From positions 1-7,807 of the forward strand of contig JALONY010000141.1 of assembly GCA_025454715.1 (NCBI GenBank): a stretch of 7,807 nt of DNA, read 5' to 3'. The notes under the pieces are model-generated. The model was not told the DNA's origin. It did not search any database and saw nothing but the letters and a program-made list of their open reading frames with translations. Each line of letters begins with the position of its first letter. Position 1 is the first letter of the stretch. Source of the stretch: Anaerolineae bacterium (GTDB lineage Bacteria > Chloroflexota > Anaerolineae > Aggregatilineales > Phototrophicaceae). Below, piece by piece: positions 1-6,522 of this stretch. Made by a program: the position numbers and the translations under genes.

Positions 1-1373
1 TTGCCGCCATGAATGGCTTTATCCGCGTCCCAGTCATTCCCCCGCGGGTAGACCCAGCTTTCTACCCCCCGCGCCGCGTACTCCCACTCGCGCTCGGTCA
101 ACAAGCGGCACCCCGCCCATTGCACGAACTTGTGCGCCTCAAACCAACTGATGCCGACCACCGGCGCGTTGGCCATCTGTGGGTCGTCGTACCATCGCTT
201 GGACTTTTCAGTCTGCGGCTCCCCCACTACCCCCGCGGTGACCGCGACCCGCCATTGCGCGTTGGTGACCGGGTATTGTGCGATATAAAAAGGCTCCGCG
301 ACGGTCTGGGGATGAATGGGTTTTTCATCGTCATAATCATCACTCCCCATCTGAAAGGTGCCGGTCGGGACGAGGCAAAACGGCATCTTGGGGATTTTTA
401 GGTCACTGAAGGTGACTAGAAACGGCGTCCAATCGCGGTTGCGCTTGCCGGTCTTCGCAAAATCGCGGGCAAGTTTCAGAGCGGCTTGCACGGGGTCGGT
501 GGGCGGTTCGGGTTTTTTCACTGGGGGCGCGGGCGGCTGTACCGGCGGTTGTACGGGCGGCGGCGGCGGTACAACTTCACCACCCAACCCTTTCGGGTCG
601 AACACGCCCTCCAAAAAATCCTTGGGGAACAGCGCCTGATACTCGTCCCACTTGGGTTTGAACAAAAAGCGGGCGTTGCGCCGCTCATGCACCTCAATTA
701 ACTCGGCATAGCGCCCCAACAATTCCAGCCATTGGTGCGCCACCGGCGCATAGTCGGGGTCATCGCGCCGCACCAACGCCCGAAACAACTCCTCGGCTTG
801 GCTGAACAGCAATTTTTCGGCATAGTCGCACGCATCGTCATACAACGCATGGTTGGTGCGGTGGCTGCTGTTGCCGTCGGGGTTGAGCGGGCGCTTGGCG
901 GGCGTGTCCAGCGGCCAGCGCCCTTCGCGGTTTTCCATGGCGGTCTGGAACTGCGCCAAGAAGTCGTGTTGGGCATAAAACAACCACTGCACGTCGTTCA
1001 ACCACGCCGGAATCAGCTCAGGATAGGTGATATACGCTTTCTTGCTGGATGGGTTGATGCTGTATTCCAGCACCACCGGCACAATCACCCGATTGCGCTT
1101 GTGGGCATAGTCCAGCTCGGCCATGCACACCACGCTTTGCAGGCTGGCCTTCGACATGAAGAACACGAACACGTCCGAGGCAATCAAGGCGTCGAGGATC
1201 GCGTCCCACCAATTGGGGCTGGCGGGCGGCAGGTTGTGCTTATCTTGCCACGGGATATAGCGTTTCGCGCCGTCCGGGTAGGTGGCGGCGGCGAGCGCCT
1301 TCGCCGCGTCATCGACCGTGGCGGCGTCGGTACTGCGATAACTGATGAAGAGTTGCTTGGTTTTGGGAGCCAT
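1..1373 (-). CDS. TIR domain - helical linker - FGE/SUMF1-like domain protein (C-terminus off window)
   Basis: Reading the minus strand from ATG 1373 gives 457 uninterrupted codons that run off the left edge. Residues about 7-130 form a TIR domain: box 1 reads LFISYRSTDA (8-17), and a later segment has SDVFVFFMS followed by VVCMAEL, where E86 sits at the catalytic Glu position of NAD-cleaving TIR domains. Residues 175-260 look like helical, TPR-like packing. About 268-291 is a Pro/Val/Gln-rich hinge. From about 328 there is an FGE-sulfatase/SUMF1-like domain: GTFQMGS, YPVTNAQW, PVVGISWFEAHKFVQW, LLTEREWEYAARG and YPRGNDW. The copper-binding cysteines of true FGE would lie further C-terminal and cannot be judged. 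No strong Shine-Dalgarno precedes the ATG, but box 1 starts seven residues in, which fits this start. TIR NADase activity and ligand sensing by the FGE fold are family-based inferences; no phage-defence partner gene is visible. Confidence 0.9.
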   Translation of the reverse strand, partial: MAPKTKQLFISYRSTDAATVDDAAKALAAATYPDGAKRYIPWQDKHNLPPASPNWWDAILDALIASDVFVFFMSKASLQSVVCMAELDYAHKRNRVIVPVVLEYSINPSSKKAYITYPELIPAWLNDVQWLFYAQHDFLAQFQTAMENREGRWPLDTPAKRPLNPDGNSSHRTNHALYDDACDYAEKLLFSQAEELFRALVRRDDPDYAPVAHQWLELLGRYAELIEVHERRNARFLFKPKWDEYQALFPKDFLEGVFDPKGLGGEVVPPPPPVQPPVQPPAPPVKKPEPPTDPVQAALKLARDFAKTGKRNRDWTPFLVTFSDLKIPKMPFCLVPTGTFQMGSDDYDDEKPIHPQTVAEPFYIAQYPVTNAQWRVAVTAGVVGEPQTEKSKRWYDDPQMANAPVVGISWFEAHKFVQWAGCRLLTEREWEYAARGVESWVYPRGNDWDADKAIHGG

Positions 1374-1398
1374 CTCGACCCGTTTCAGTGCGGTTGTC

Positions 1399-1421
1399 TT
1401 TGCGGCGTATTATGCCGCAAA
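1399..1421 (-). promoter_or_regulatory. Hairpin overlapping a -10-like box upstream of the TIR-FGE gene
   Basis: An 8-bp perfect inverted repeat (TTTGCGGC at 1399-1406, GCCGCAAA at 1414-1421) has a 7-nt loop. On the minus strand the loop region reads CATAAT (1414-1409), five of six matches to TATAAT, about 36 nt upstream of the TIR-FGE start codon. The -35 position matches consensus poorly. A palindrome on the -10 would suit an operator. There is no U-tract, so it is not a good terminator. Tentative. Confidence 0.4.
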
Positions 1422-1458
1422 AGTCGGGCAGGTGCGAACGGGTCAGGACATCCCCCAT

Positions 1459-1476
1459 CGCCCCAATTGAGGGGCG
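1459..1476 (-). terminator. Possible weak stem-loop downstream of the thrC-REC gene
   Basis: CGCCCC (1459-1464) and GGGGCG (1471-1476) form a 6-bp GC-only stem with a 6-nt loop, about 20 nt past the frame-restored stop of the threonine synthase-receiver gene. No U-run follows on the minus strand, so intrinsic termination is doubtful; it may only stabilise the 3' end or be a chance structure. Confidence 0.25.
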
Positions 1477-1495
1477 CGGCTTCCGGTCGGGCGGG

Positions 1496-1590
1496 TCACA
1501 AGCGCGAGATGATGCTCTCGACGAACGAGTCGTCTAGGAACGTGCCCTTTTGCAGCAACAGCGACACGTTGCGCTCGAGGTCTTCGTCAA
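1496..1590 (-). other. Out-of-frame C-terminal remainder of the receiver domain
   Basis: This stretch codes for the missing last loop and helix of the receiver fused to threonine synthase (DEDLERNVSLLLQKG, then DDSFVESIISRL) in the frame one base off from the main gene, with stop TGA at 1498-1496. The break lies between about 1582 and 1590. A net loss of one base, or of four or more in the same phase, explains it. Whether it is a real mutation or an assembly error cannot be told from the sequence. Confidence 0.8.
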
Positions 1591-3180
1591 TTCCTTGGCC
1601 GAGACCACGATGATCGGGATGTCGGCCAGCGCGGGGTCGGCCTTCATCTCGCGCACCACCGCGAACCCGTCCACGTCCGGCATCATCAGGTCGGTAATCA
1701 CCATATCGGGGCGCCACGCCCGAATCAACGCCAAGCCCGCCGCGCCGTTGTGCGCCAAGCGAATCTCGGTATCGTCGCGGGTTTGCAAGATGCGGTGCAT
1801 CAGGCGCGCCGCCTCCACGTTGTCCTCAATCACCACCACGCGGCGGGCGCGCTTGCCCACCATGTCGATGGCGTTCATCAGCGCGTCTTCGGGCGGCAGG
1901 CTGGGGGTGGTCGGGGCGCTGGCCAAATCGACCTGCTTTTGCCACTGCTCGCCGAGGATGGTCTTCTCGACCGGCAAGGTGTGCCCAGAGCAATTGACCA
2001 CCACCACATCGTCGGGCTTAATCACGCGCTGGCGCACCAGCTTGAACAAGCCCGCGAACGTGACGCCGGTGGCCGGCTCGACGCTGATGCCGTCGTTGCG
2101 CGCCAGCGTGCGGATGGCCTGAAACGCCTCTTCATCGCTGGCGCTGACGAAATAGCCGCCGTTCTCTTGCACGTAATCGTACAACAGTTCATAGGCGCGC
2201 CCGGGCGCACCGGTGGCGAGGGTGGCAATCACGGTTTGCGGGTTTTCCACCGGCGTGGCCACCCGTTGCCCGCGCATGAACGCATCGACCATCGGCGCGC
2301 ACCCGCTGGATTGGATCATGCCGAATTGCGGCAACCGATCGACCAAGCCCAGCGTCCGCATCTCCCTAAAGCCCTTGCCCACCCCAATCGGCCCCATGCC
2401 GCCGCTGACGCCCTGCAAGAACCAATCGGGCGAGCGCCACGGCACGCCGCTGCTGGGCGCGCCCAACTCCCACGTCAGTTGCTCGGCAATCTCATAGGCC
2501 ATCGTCTTCATCGCCTCGATGGCCGCCACCGACTTGATGCCCTTATCGAGGAAAATGCCCCGCGAGGCCGCGAATTGTTGCGCCAGCGCTTTGGTCTGGT
2601 CGTAGGTGCCGGTGGTCTTAATCACCTCCGCGCCGTAGACGGCCACCTCGCGCAGTTTGTCGTTGGGCGCCAGCGCGGGGAAGAACGCCCACAATTTGAT
2701 GCCCGCCCGCGCCCCATAGGCCGCATAAGCGATGGCGACGTTGCCGGTGCTGGCCACCACCACCTCGTCCACGCCCATCTCCTTCAAGGCCGAGATGGCG
2801 ACCGTGGCTTGGCGGTCTTTGAAGCTGGCGGTGGGGCCTTGCCGCTCGTCTTTGATGTACAGGTTCTTCAGCCCCAAAGCGGCGGCCAACGCCCGCGATT
2901 TAATCAGCGGGCTGTGCCCCTCGCCGAGGCTGACGATGTTGTCGGTATCGTAAATCGGCAGGACTTCGTGGTAGCGCCACAGGTGCGGGCGGCGGCGGCT
3001 GACCGTCTCGGCCCATTGGCTGGCGCGCAGGGCGTCGAGGTCATAGCGCGCCTCGACGATCACCTCGCCACATTTGGGGCACGCGCCGCCAAACGTCCGC
3101 ATCGGCTCTTGGTGCCCGCAGAACGTACATTCGAGGGTTATGGTCTTGGTGTTCGTCGGCATGGTCGCCTTCACCGTCAT
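1534..3180 (-). CDS. thrC: Threonine synthase fused to a C-terminal response-regulator receiver domain; frameshifted near the end
   Basis: The enzyme part makes L-threonine from O-phospho-L-homoserine using PLP. Seen: a zinc-ribbon (C18xxC21, C34xxC37); the PLP lysine K121 in GPTASFKDRQ; STGN at 144-147; the glycine loop SGGMGPIG at 259-266; and NCSGHTLPVEK at 396-406, all typical of the fold type II threonine synthase family. A linker rich in Pro, Ser and Thr (about 420-432) leads to a CheY-like receiver from about 446: acidic E452/D453, phospho-acceptor D497 in ITDLMMPDVDG, S527 and K529. After T532 the frame runs into a short Cys/Arg-rich tail, while the other frame continues DEDLERNV, LLLQKGTF, DDSFVESIISRL and stops at 1496. 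Restoring one lost base gives 561 residues. The start may be ATG 3162 (M7), which has AAGG 6 nt upstream; ATG 3180 has no clear ribosome site. The enzyme call is firm; threonine synthase over a close PLP relative is likely. Confidence 0.85.
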   Translation of the reverse strand: MTVKATMPTNTKTITLECTFCGHQEPMRTFGGACPKCGEVIVEARYDLDALRASQWAETVSRRRPHLWRYHEVLPIYDTDNIVSLGEGHSPLIKSRALAAALGLKNLYIKDERQGPTASFKDRQATVAISALKEMGVDEVVVASTGNVAIAYAAYGARAGIKLWAFFPALAPNDKLREVAVYGAEVIKTTGTYDQTKALAQQFAASRGIFLDKGIKSVAAIEAMKTMAYEIAEQLTWELGAPSSGVPWRSPDWFLQGVSGGMGPIGVGKGFREMRTLGLVDRLPQFGMIQSSGCAPMVDAFMRGQRVATPVENPQTVIATLATGAPGRAYELLYDYVQENGGYFVSASDEEAFQAIRTLARNDGISVEPATGVTFAGLFKLVRQRVIKPDDVVVVNCSGHTLPVEKTILGEQWQKQVDLASAPTTPSLPPEDALMNAIDMVGKRARRVVVIEDNVEAARLMHRILQTRDDTEIRLAHNGAAGLALIRAWRPDMVITDLMMPDVDGFAVVREMKADPALADIPIIVVSAKELTKTSSATCRCCCKRARS

Positions 3181-3206
3181 GATCGCTATACGGACATCCG
3201 CCGCCG

Positions 3207-3212
3207 ATTATA
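3207..3212 (-). promoter_or_regulatory. -10 box (TATAAT) upstream of thrC-REC
   Basis: A perfect TATAAT lies on the minus strand in the 115-nt gap between the M20 hydrolase stop and the threonine synthase start, inside a locally AT-richer patch. No good -35 is found at 16-18 nt. A start site near 3200 would leave a leader of about 20 nt to ATG 3180 or 38 nt to ATG 3162. Confidence 0.5.
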
Positions 3213-3290
3213 GCGCTTGTGGGGGCGAATATTCCAGAAATGTAATGTGAAGATTTGTCGAAAGAGTCGGCTGGTTTTTCACACGGGCGC

Positions 3291-3304
3291 AACGCTTAAG
3301 CGTT
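3291..3304. repeat. 14-bp perfect palindrome over the M20 hydrolase stop codon
   Basis: AACGCTTAAGCGTT is self-complementary and contains the TAA stop (3298-3296, minus strand). As a hairpin it has only a 5-bp stem with a TTAA loop. It is followed by TTTT on the plus strand, not in the direction of the gene, so it is a weak terminator candidate for the minus-strand transcript. Confidence 0.35.
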
Positions 3305-4555
3305 TTGGGCGGCCTCAATCAGGGCGTGCAACAGCACATTGGCGCCCAAAACCACATCTTCCCAGTCGGTGCGCTCGGCGGGGTTGTGGCTGATGCCGTC
3401 GATGGACGGGATGAAAATCATGCCGGTGGGGGCGAACGGTGCCAGCATTTGCGCGTCGTGCCCGGCGTAGCTCAGCAGGTGCGGCGGGCGCGGCAGGTGC
3501 AAGCGGGCGCAAGCCGTCTCGATGTGCCCGACCATCGCGCCCGACATCGAGGCGGCGGGCATGTGCTGCACGCGCCGGTCGGTCAGGGTCAGGCCAAAGC
3601 GTGCCGCGGCGTTGCCCGCCATGCCCAACAGGTGCGCTTCCATGTGCTCCAGCACCGTTTCGTCGGGGTGGCGCACCTCGCACAGCACCGTGACCCGTGA
3701 CGGGATGGTGTTGAACTTGCCCGGCTGCACATTGACCTTGCCACAGTTGAAGATGCCGCCCTCGAACCGCTGGGCGATGGTGTCGTGCGCCTCGGTGATG
3801 AAGGCCGACGCCCCGCGCAACGCATCGCGGCGCATGTCCAAGGCCGTCGTGCCCGAGTGACCGGCCACGCCGTCGAAGGTCAACAGGTAGGTGGTGCGCC
3901 CGACGATTCCGCTGACGGCGGCCACGCGCTGGCCACTGCGGTACATGCGCGCCCCTTGCTCCACGTGCAGCTCCAGATAGCCCGCCACTTGCTCGGGCGG
4001 GCGGGTGGCTTGGTACATCTCGTGCAGGTCGCCCACGATGATGCCGGTACGGTGCAAGGCCGCCCGAAACGCGCTGAGCGTCTCGGTATCGCGGTTGGCC
4101 GTCAGGTCGCCCAAGCGCCCGGTCAGCCCACGGCTGCCCAGCATCGATTGCCACGCGCCCTCTTGGTCGGTGAAGTTAATCACCTCGAGGTTGACCGGCA
4201 AGCGCAAGCCCGCTTCTTGGATTGTCCGCAGGCACTCTAGCCCCGCGCACACCCCCACCGCGCCGTCGAAACGACCGGCGTTGATGGCGCTATCGAGGTG
4301 CGAGCCGACCAACAGCGACCGGTCGGTCGGGCTGGCGGTCATCGGCAAGATGCCGCTGATGTTGCCGATTGGGTCATCGCGCAGCACCAAGCCCGCATCC
4401 TCGATGCGGTTGGCGAACCACGCCCGCGCCGCGAGGTCTTCGTTGGACAAGGCCAAGCGCGTCACGCCCCCCTCGCCGGTGGCACCAATCGAAGCGATGT
4501 CTTCAAAGTCGGCGCGCAAGCGGTCGGGGTCAATTCGCAGGTCAAGGATGCTCAT
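3296..4555 (-). CDS. M20-family Zn-dependent amidohydrolase (N-carbamoyl-L-amino-acid hydrolase / allantoate amidohydrolase-like)
   Basis: The 419-residue product matches the hydantoinase/carbamoylase amidase family, which cleaves N-carbamoyl or ureido groups from amino acids, allantoate or beta-ureidopropionate. Family blocks seen: GSHLDSAINAGRFDGAVG (H86, D97 metal ligands), NFTDQEGAWQ (E132 ligand), ELHVEQG (H197 ligand), GVAGHSGTTALDMRRDAL (H233, dimerisation/substrate region), NTIPSRV with R295 downstream, SYAGHDAQM, and SIDGISHNPAE (H390 ligand). The residue just before E132 is Gln131 (codon CAA), where characterised members have the catalytic-base Glu. ATG 4555 is preferred over the longer ATG 4690, because the product then starts just before the conserved DPDRLRADFEDIASIG region and because a TATAAT promoter lies at 4617-4622, between the two candidate starts. 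No clear Shine-Dalgarno is present. Substrate is not decidable. Confidence 0.9.
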   Translation of the reverse strand: MSILDLRIDPDRLRADFEDIASIGATGEGGVTRLALSNEDLAARAWFANRIEDAGLVLRDDPIGNISGILPMTASPTDRSLLVGSHLDSAINAGRFDGAVGVCAGLECLRTIQEAGLRLPVNLEVINFTDQEGAWQSMLGSRGLTGRLGDLTANRDTETLSAFRAALHRTGIIVGDLHEMYQATRPPEQVAGYLELHVEQGARMYRSGQRVAAVSGIVGRTTYLLTFDGVAGHSGTTALDMRRDALRGASAFITEAHDTIAQRFEGGIFNCGKVNVQPGKFNTIPSRVTVLCEVRHPDETVLEHMEAHLLGMAGNAAARFGLTLTDRRVQHMPAASMSGAMVGHIETACARLHLPRPPHLLSYAGHDAQMLAPFAPTGMIFIPSIDGISHNPAERTDWEDVVLGANVLLHALIEAAQNA

Positions 4556-4616
4556 GAAGGGGTTTGCCAAGCGGGGAGGGTGAAAAAAGAGAGGGTCATA
4601 CGACGTAAGTTTTTGT

Positions 4617-4645
4617 ATTATACGGGTAGACCTGCCCGACATAAA
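4617..4645 (-). promoter_or_regulatory. Sigma-70-type promoter for the M20 hydrolase
   Basis: On the minus strand a perfect TATAAT (4622-4617) lies 17 nt downstream of TTTATG (4645-4640), a weak -35 with three of six matches. Predicted transcription start is near 4610, giving a leader of about 55 nt to ATG 4555. The spacer holds an imperfect inverted repeat, GGGCAG-GT-CTACCC. Position and the perfect -10 make this the best promoter in the window. Confidence 0.6.
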
Positions 4646-4704
4646 GCCCCCCCAATGACTGGGGATGCAGCAGGATGCACGAAACCCCACCGCTCACTCT
4701 ACGG

Positions 4705-4710
4705 TACAAT
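4705..4710 (+). promoter_or_regulatory. Possible -10 box (TACAAT) for the nfeD-slipin operon
   Basis: TACAAT matches five of six -10 bases and lies 54 nt before the NfeD start codon in the divergent region 4556-4763. No recognisable -35 lies 16-18 nt upstream, so this is a weak prediction supported mainly by position. Confidence 0.3.
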
Positions 4711-4751
4711 GTGCATATGTGTCGCGTCAGGTGCGCTGGACGCCATTGGCC

Positions 4752-4758
4752 AAAGGAG
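4752..4758 (+). promoter_or_regulatory. Ribosome binding site that sets the NfeD start
   Basis: AAAGGAG lies 5 nt before ATG 4764. It decides for this start over the in-frame upstream ATG 4665, whose extra 33 residues are not hydrophobic or conserved-looking. Confidence 0.8.
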
Positions 4759-4763
4759 CTGCC

Positions 4764-5405
4764 ATGCCTTACGACCCCAACCTCGCGTATTTCTTGCTCG
4801 TCATCGGTTTGTGGCTGGCGGCCACTGCCGCCTATATCCCGGGCACCGGCCTGATTGAAGCCTTCTCGGGGCTGGGGCTGGTGGTGGCGCTGGTGCTGCT
4901 GGCTGGCCTGCCGACCAACCTAACCGGCCTGTTGCTGCTGTCGATGGGCGTGGTCGGCTTCGCCCTCATCCCGTTCATCCGCCGCCGCCCAATCTGGCTG
5001 GTGGGGGTGGGCTTGGCCTTACAAGTGGGCGGCTCGCTGATGCTCTACAACGGCATCATGGTCTCGCCGGTGCTCATGTCGGTCACGCTGATTGTGCCGC
5101 TGGCCTACCACACCCTGATTTTGATGCCGATGATGGAGCGCCACTTCGAGCGCATGACGCCGACCATGGAGCGCGATGCCAACCTCGTCGGCATGAGCGG
5201 GCGCGTGGTGCAAGACCTCGACCCCATCGGCACCGTGCAGGTCAACGGTGAGACATGGACGGCGGAAGGCCGTCGCAAATTGCGCGCAGGTGCCCCCATC
5301 GTGGTCGTCTCGCGGGACAACCTGCGCTTGGTGGTTGACCTCGACAAACAAAAGCGCGACCAATGGGCGACCATGGACGACGACTCCGACGGCGGCGGGC
5401 AGTAA
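4764..5405 (+). CDS. NfeD-like membrane protein, short form without the protease domain
   Basis: The 213-residue protein has about five hydrophobic segments (roughly 7-24, 29-48, 51-71, 77-95 and 100-122), then a soluble domain at about 140-192 with LVGMSGRVVQDLDPIG, VNGETWTAEG and IVVVSRDNLRLVVD, the OB-fold signature of NfeD proteins. The ClpP-like serine protease half of long NfeD proteins is absent. The C-terminus is acidic and Gly-rich. It lies 82 nt upstream of a slipin on the same strand. NfeD proteins with SPFH partners form membrane microdomain complexes; the OB fold is thought to contact the partner. The start is set by AAAGGAG. Family assignment is firm; a specific cellular role is not known from sequence. 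Confidence 0.9.
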   Translation: MPYDPNLAYFLLVIGLWLAATAAYIPGTGLIEAFSGLGLVVALVLLAGLPTNLTGLLLLSMGVVGFALIPFIRRRPIWLVGVGLALQVGGSLMLYNGIMVSPVLMSVTLIVPLAYHTLILMPMMERHFERMTPTMERDANLVGMSGRVVQDLDPIGTVQVNGETWTAEGRRKLRAGAPIVVVSRDNLRLVVDLDKQKRDQWATMDDDSDGGGQ

Positions 5406-5487
5406 GCCAGCGCGCCACACGAAATTGGGTTATGCTTACTCTCAAGCTTGAACGCACATCCACCGTACCCCCCATAGGAGGACACCC

Positions 5488-6405
5488 ATGGATGAAGTAA
5501 CGCTGGCAATTCTGATCGGCCTCGGGCTGGTCGTCTTCTTCGTCATCATCCGCACCTTCCGCATCGTCCCCGAGTACGAGCGCTTGGTCATCCTCGCGCT
5601 GGGGCGCTATGCCGGAACCCGCGGCCCGGGCATCACCATCGTCGTGCCCTTCCTCGAGACCGCCGTGCGCGTTGACCTGCGCGAGCGCTTCCTCGACATC
5701 CCCGCCCAGACCGCCATCACCCAAGACAACGCGCCCATCGACATCGACTTCTTGATTTACTACCGCGTGGTCGATCCCAAGCGCGCCGTGCTGGAAATCT
5801 CGGACGTGGTGAGCGCCTCGCTCAACATGGCCACCACCATCCTGCGCGCCGTCATCGGCGACATCGACCTCGACTCGGTGCTGAGCCAGCGCGAGCGCAT
5901 CAACACCATGCTCCGCAACAAGCTGGACGAAATCACCGAGCGCTGGGGTCTCAAGATTACCAACGTCGAAATCCGCGAAATCAAGCCGCCGCGTGACGTG
6001 CAAGACGCGATGAACCGCCAGATGACCGCCGAGCGCGAGCGCCGCGCCGTCGTCACCCGCGCCAGCGGTGAGCGTGAAGCCGCCATCGCCAGCGCCGAGG
6101 GCGAGAAGCAAGCCGCCATCTTGCGCGCCGAGGGCGAGCGCGCCTCGCAATTGCTGCGCGCCCAAGGGTTCGCCCAATCCCTCGAGACGATTTACGGTGC
6201 GGCCAGCACCCTCGACTCCAACACCTTGATGCTGCAATACTTCGAGGCGCTCAAGGTCATCGGTGCCAGCCCGGCCACCAAGTTCGTCGTGCCGATGGAG
6301 CTGACCAGCATGATTAGCAACGTCGCTGGCGCTCTGGGCAACGCGATGGGAAACCAGAGCAAGCCCCAGCCCGAAAAGCTGGATAAGCCCGCCACCCACG
6401 GCTAA
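5488..6405 (+). CDS. Slipin / SPFH (stomatin-prohibitin) family protein
   Basis: The 305-residue protein starts with one membrane segment (about 6-22). An SPFH/PHB domain follows, with RIVPEYERLVILALGRYAG, GPGITIVVPFLE, VRVDLRERFLDIPAQ, ITQDNAPIDIDFLIYYRV and IKPPRDVQDAMNRQM. A charged, Ala/Glu-rich coiled coil spans about 178-230, with repeats such as EREAAIASAEGEKQAAILRAEGER. The C-terminal tail is polar. Such proteins oligomerise into membrane-bound rings or cages and scaffold membrane domains, usually with an NfeD partner, which lies directly upstream here. AGGAGG at 5476-5481, 6 nt before ATG 5488, fixes the start. The 82-nt gap shows no convincing promoter, so co-transcription with nfeD is likely. 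The gene is intact and followed by a strong terminator. Confidence 0.95.
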   Translation: MDEVTLAILIGLGLVVFFVIIRTFRIVPEYERLVILALGRYAGTRGPGITIVVPFLETAVRVDLRERFLDIPAQTAITQDNAPIDIDFLIYYRVVDPKRAVLEISDVVSASLNMATTILRAVIGDIDLDSVLSQRERINTMLRNKLDEITERWGLKITNVEIREIKPPRDVQDAMNRQMTAERERRAVVTRASGEREAAIASAEGEKQAAILRAEGERASQLLRAQGFAQSLETIYGAASTLDSNTLMLQYFEALKVIGASPATKFVVPMELTSMISNVAGALGNAMGNQSKPQPEKLDKPATHG

Positions 6406-6456
6406 CCCAACCGTCATCCCACACTCAGGGGTGCCCTCTTGGGCGCGCCTACCCTA

Positions 6457-6493
6457 GAAGCCTGTGCCCACCCGCACAGGCTTCCGTATTTTT
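6457..6493 (+). terminator. Rho-independent terminator of the nfeD-slipin operon
   Basis: A perfect 11-bp stem (GAAGCCTGTGC at 6457-6467, GCACAGGCTTC at 6474-6484) with a 6-nt loop is followed by CGTA and then TTTTT (6489-6493). It lies 51 nt after the slipin stop codon. The U-tract is short and offset, but the stem is strong. Confidence 0.8.
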
Positions 6494-6522
6494 GCCCCCG
6501 CCCGCCCTGTTATGAGGTCATC

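Noticed and set aside
541..600. GC-rich triplet repeats that could look like a microsatellite
   Set aside because: They encode the proline-rich hinge of the TIR-FGE protein (runs of CCG/CCC codons), so the coding sequence explains them.
1423..1433. 11-mer GTCGGGCAGGT shared between the TIR-FGE upstream region and, on the other strand, the M20 hydrolase promoter (4630-4640)
   Set aside because: By base-count reasoning several 11-mer matches are expected by chance in a window of this size, and the two copies have opposite orientations relative to their genes.
732..1613. Plus-strand open frame (293 codons) opposite the TIR-FGE gene
   Set aside because: It has no recognisable domain and lies opposite a gene with TIR and FGE motifs in the correct order; GC-rich shadow frame.
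1750..3213. Long plus-strand open frame (487 codons) opposite threonine synthase
   Set aside because: It is the antisense shadow of a high-GC gene. Its translation is rich in His, Arg, Gly and Ala without any family motif, while the minus strand carries clear conserved enzyme motifs.
4650..4664. Small hairpin CCCCA-ATGAC-TGGGG in the divergent promoter region
   Set aside because: A 5-bp stem is too short to separate from chance in GC-rich DNA, and no repeat of it marks an operator.
4556..4690. 45-residue N-terminal extension of the M20 hydrolase from ATG 4690
   Set aside because: The extension spans the TATAAT promoter, lacks family similarity, and the conserved region begins just after ATG 4555.
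5442..5451. 10-bp palindrome TCAAGCTTGA in the nfeD-slipin gap
   Set aside because: A single short palindrome with no second copy or promoter beside it.
5242..6417. Minus-strand open frame (391 codons) opposite the slipin
   Set aside because: Low-complexity Gly/Asp/Val/His-rich translation, antisense to a well-defined SPFH gene with a good ribosome site.
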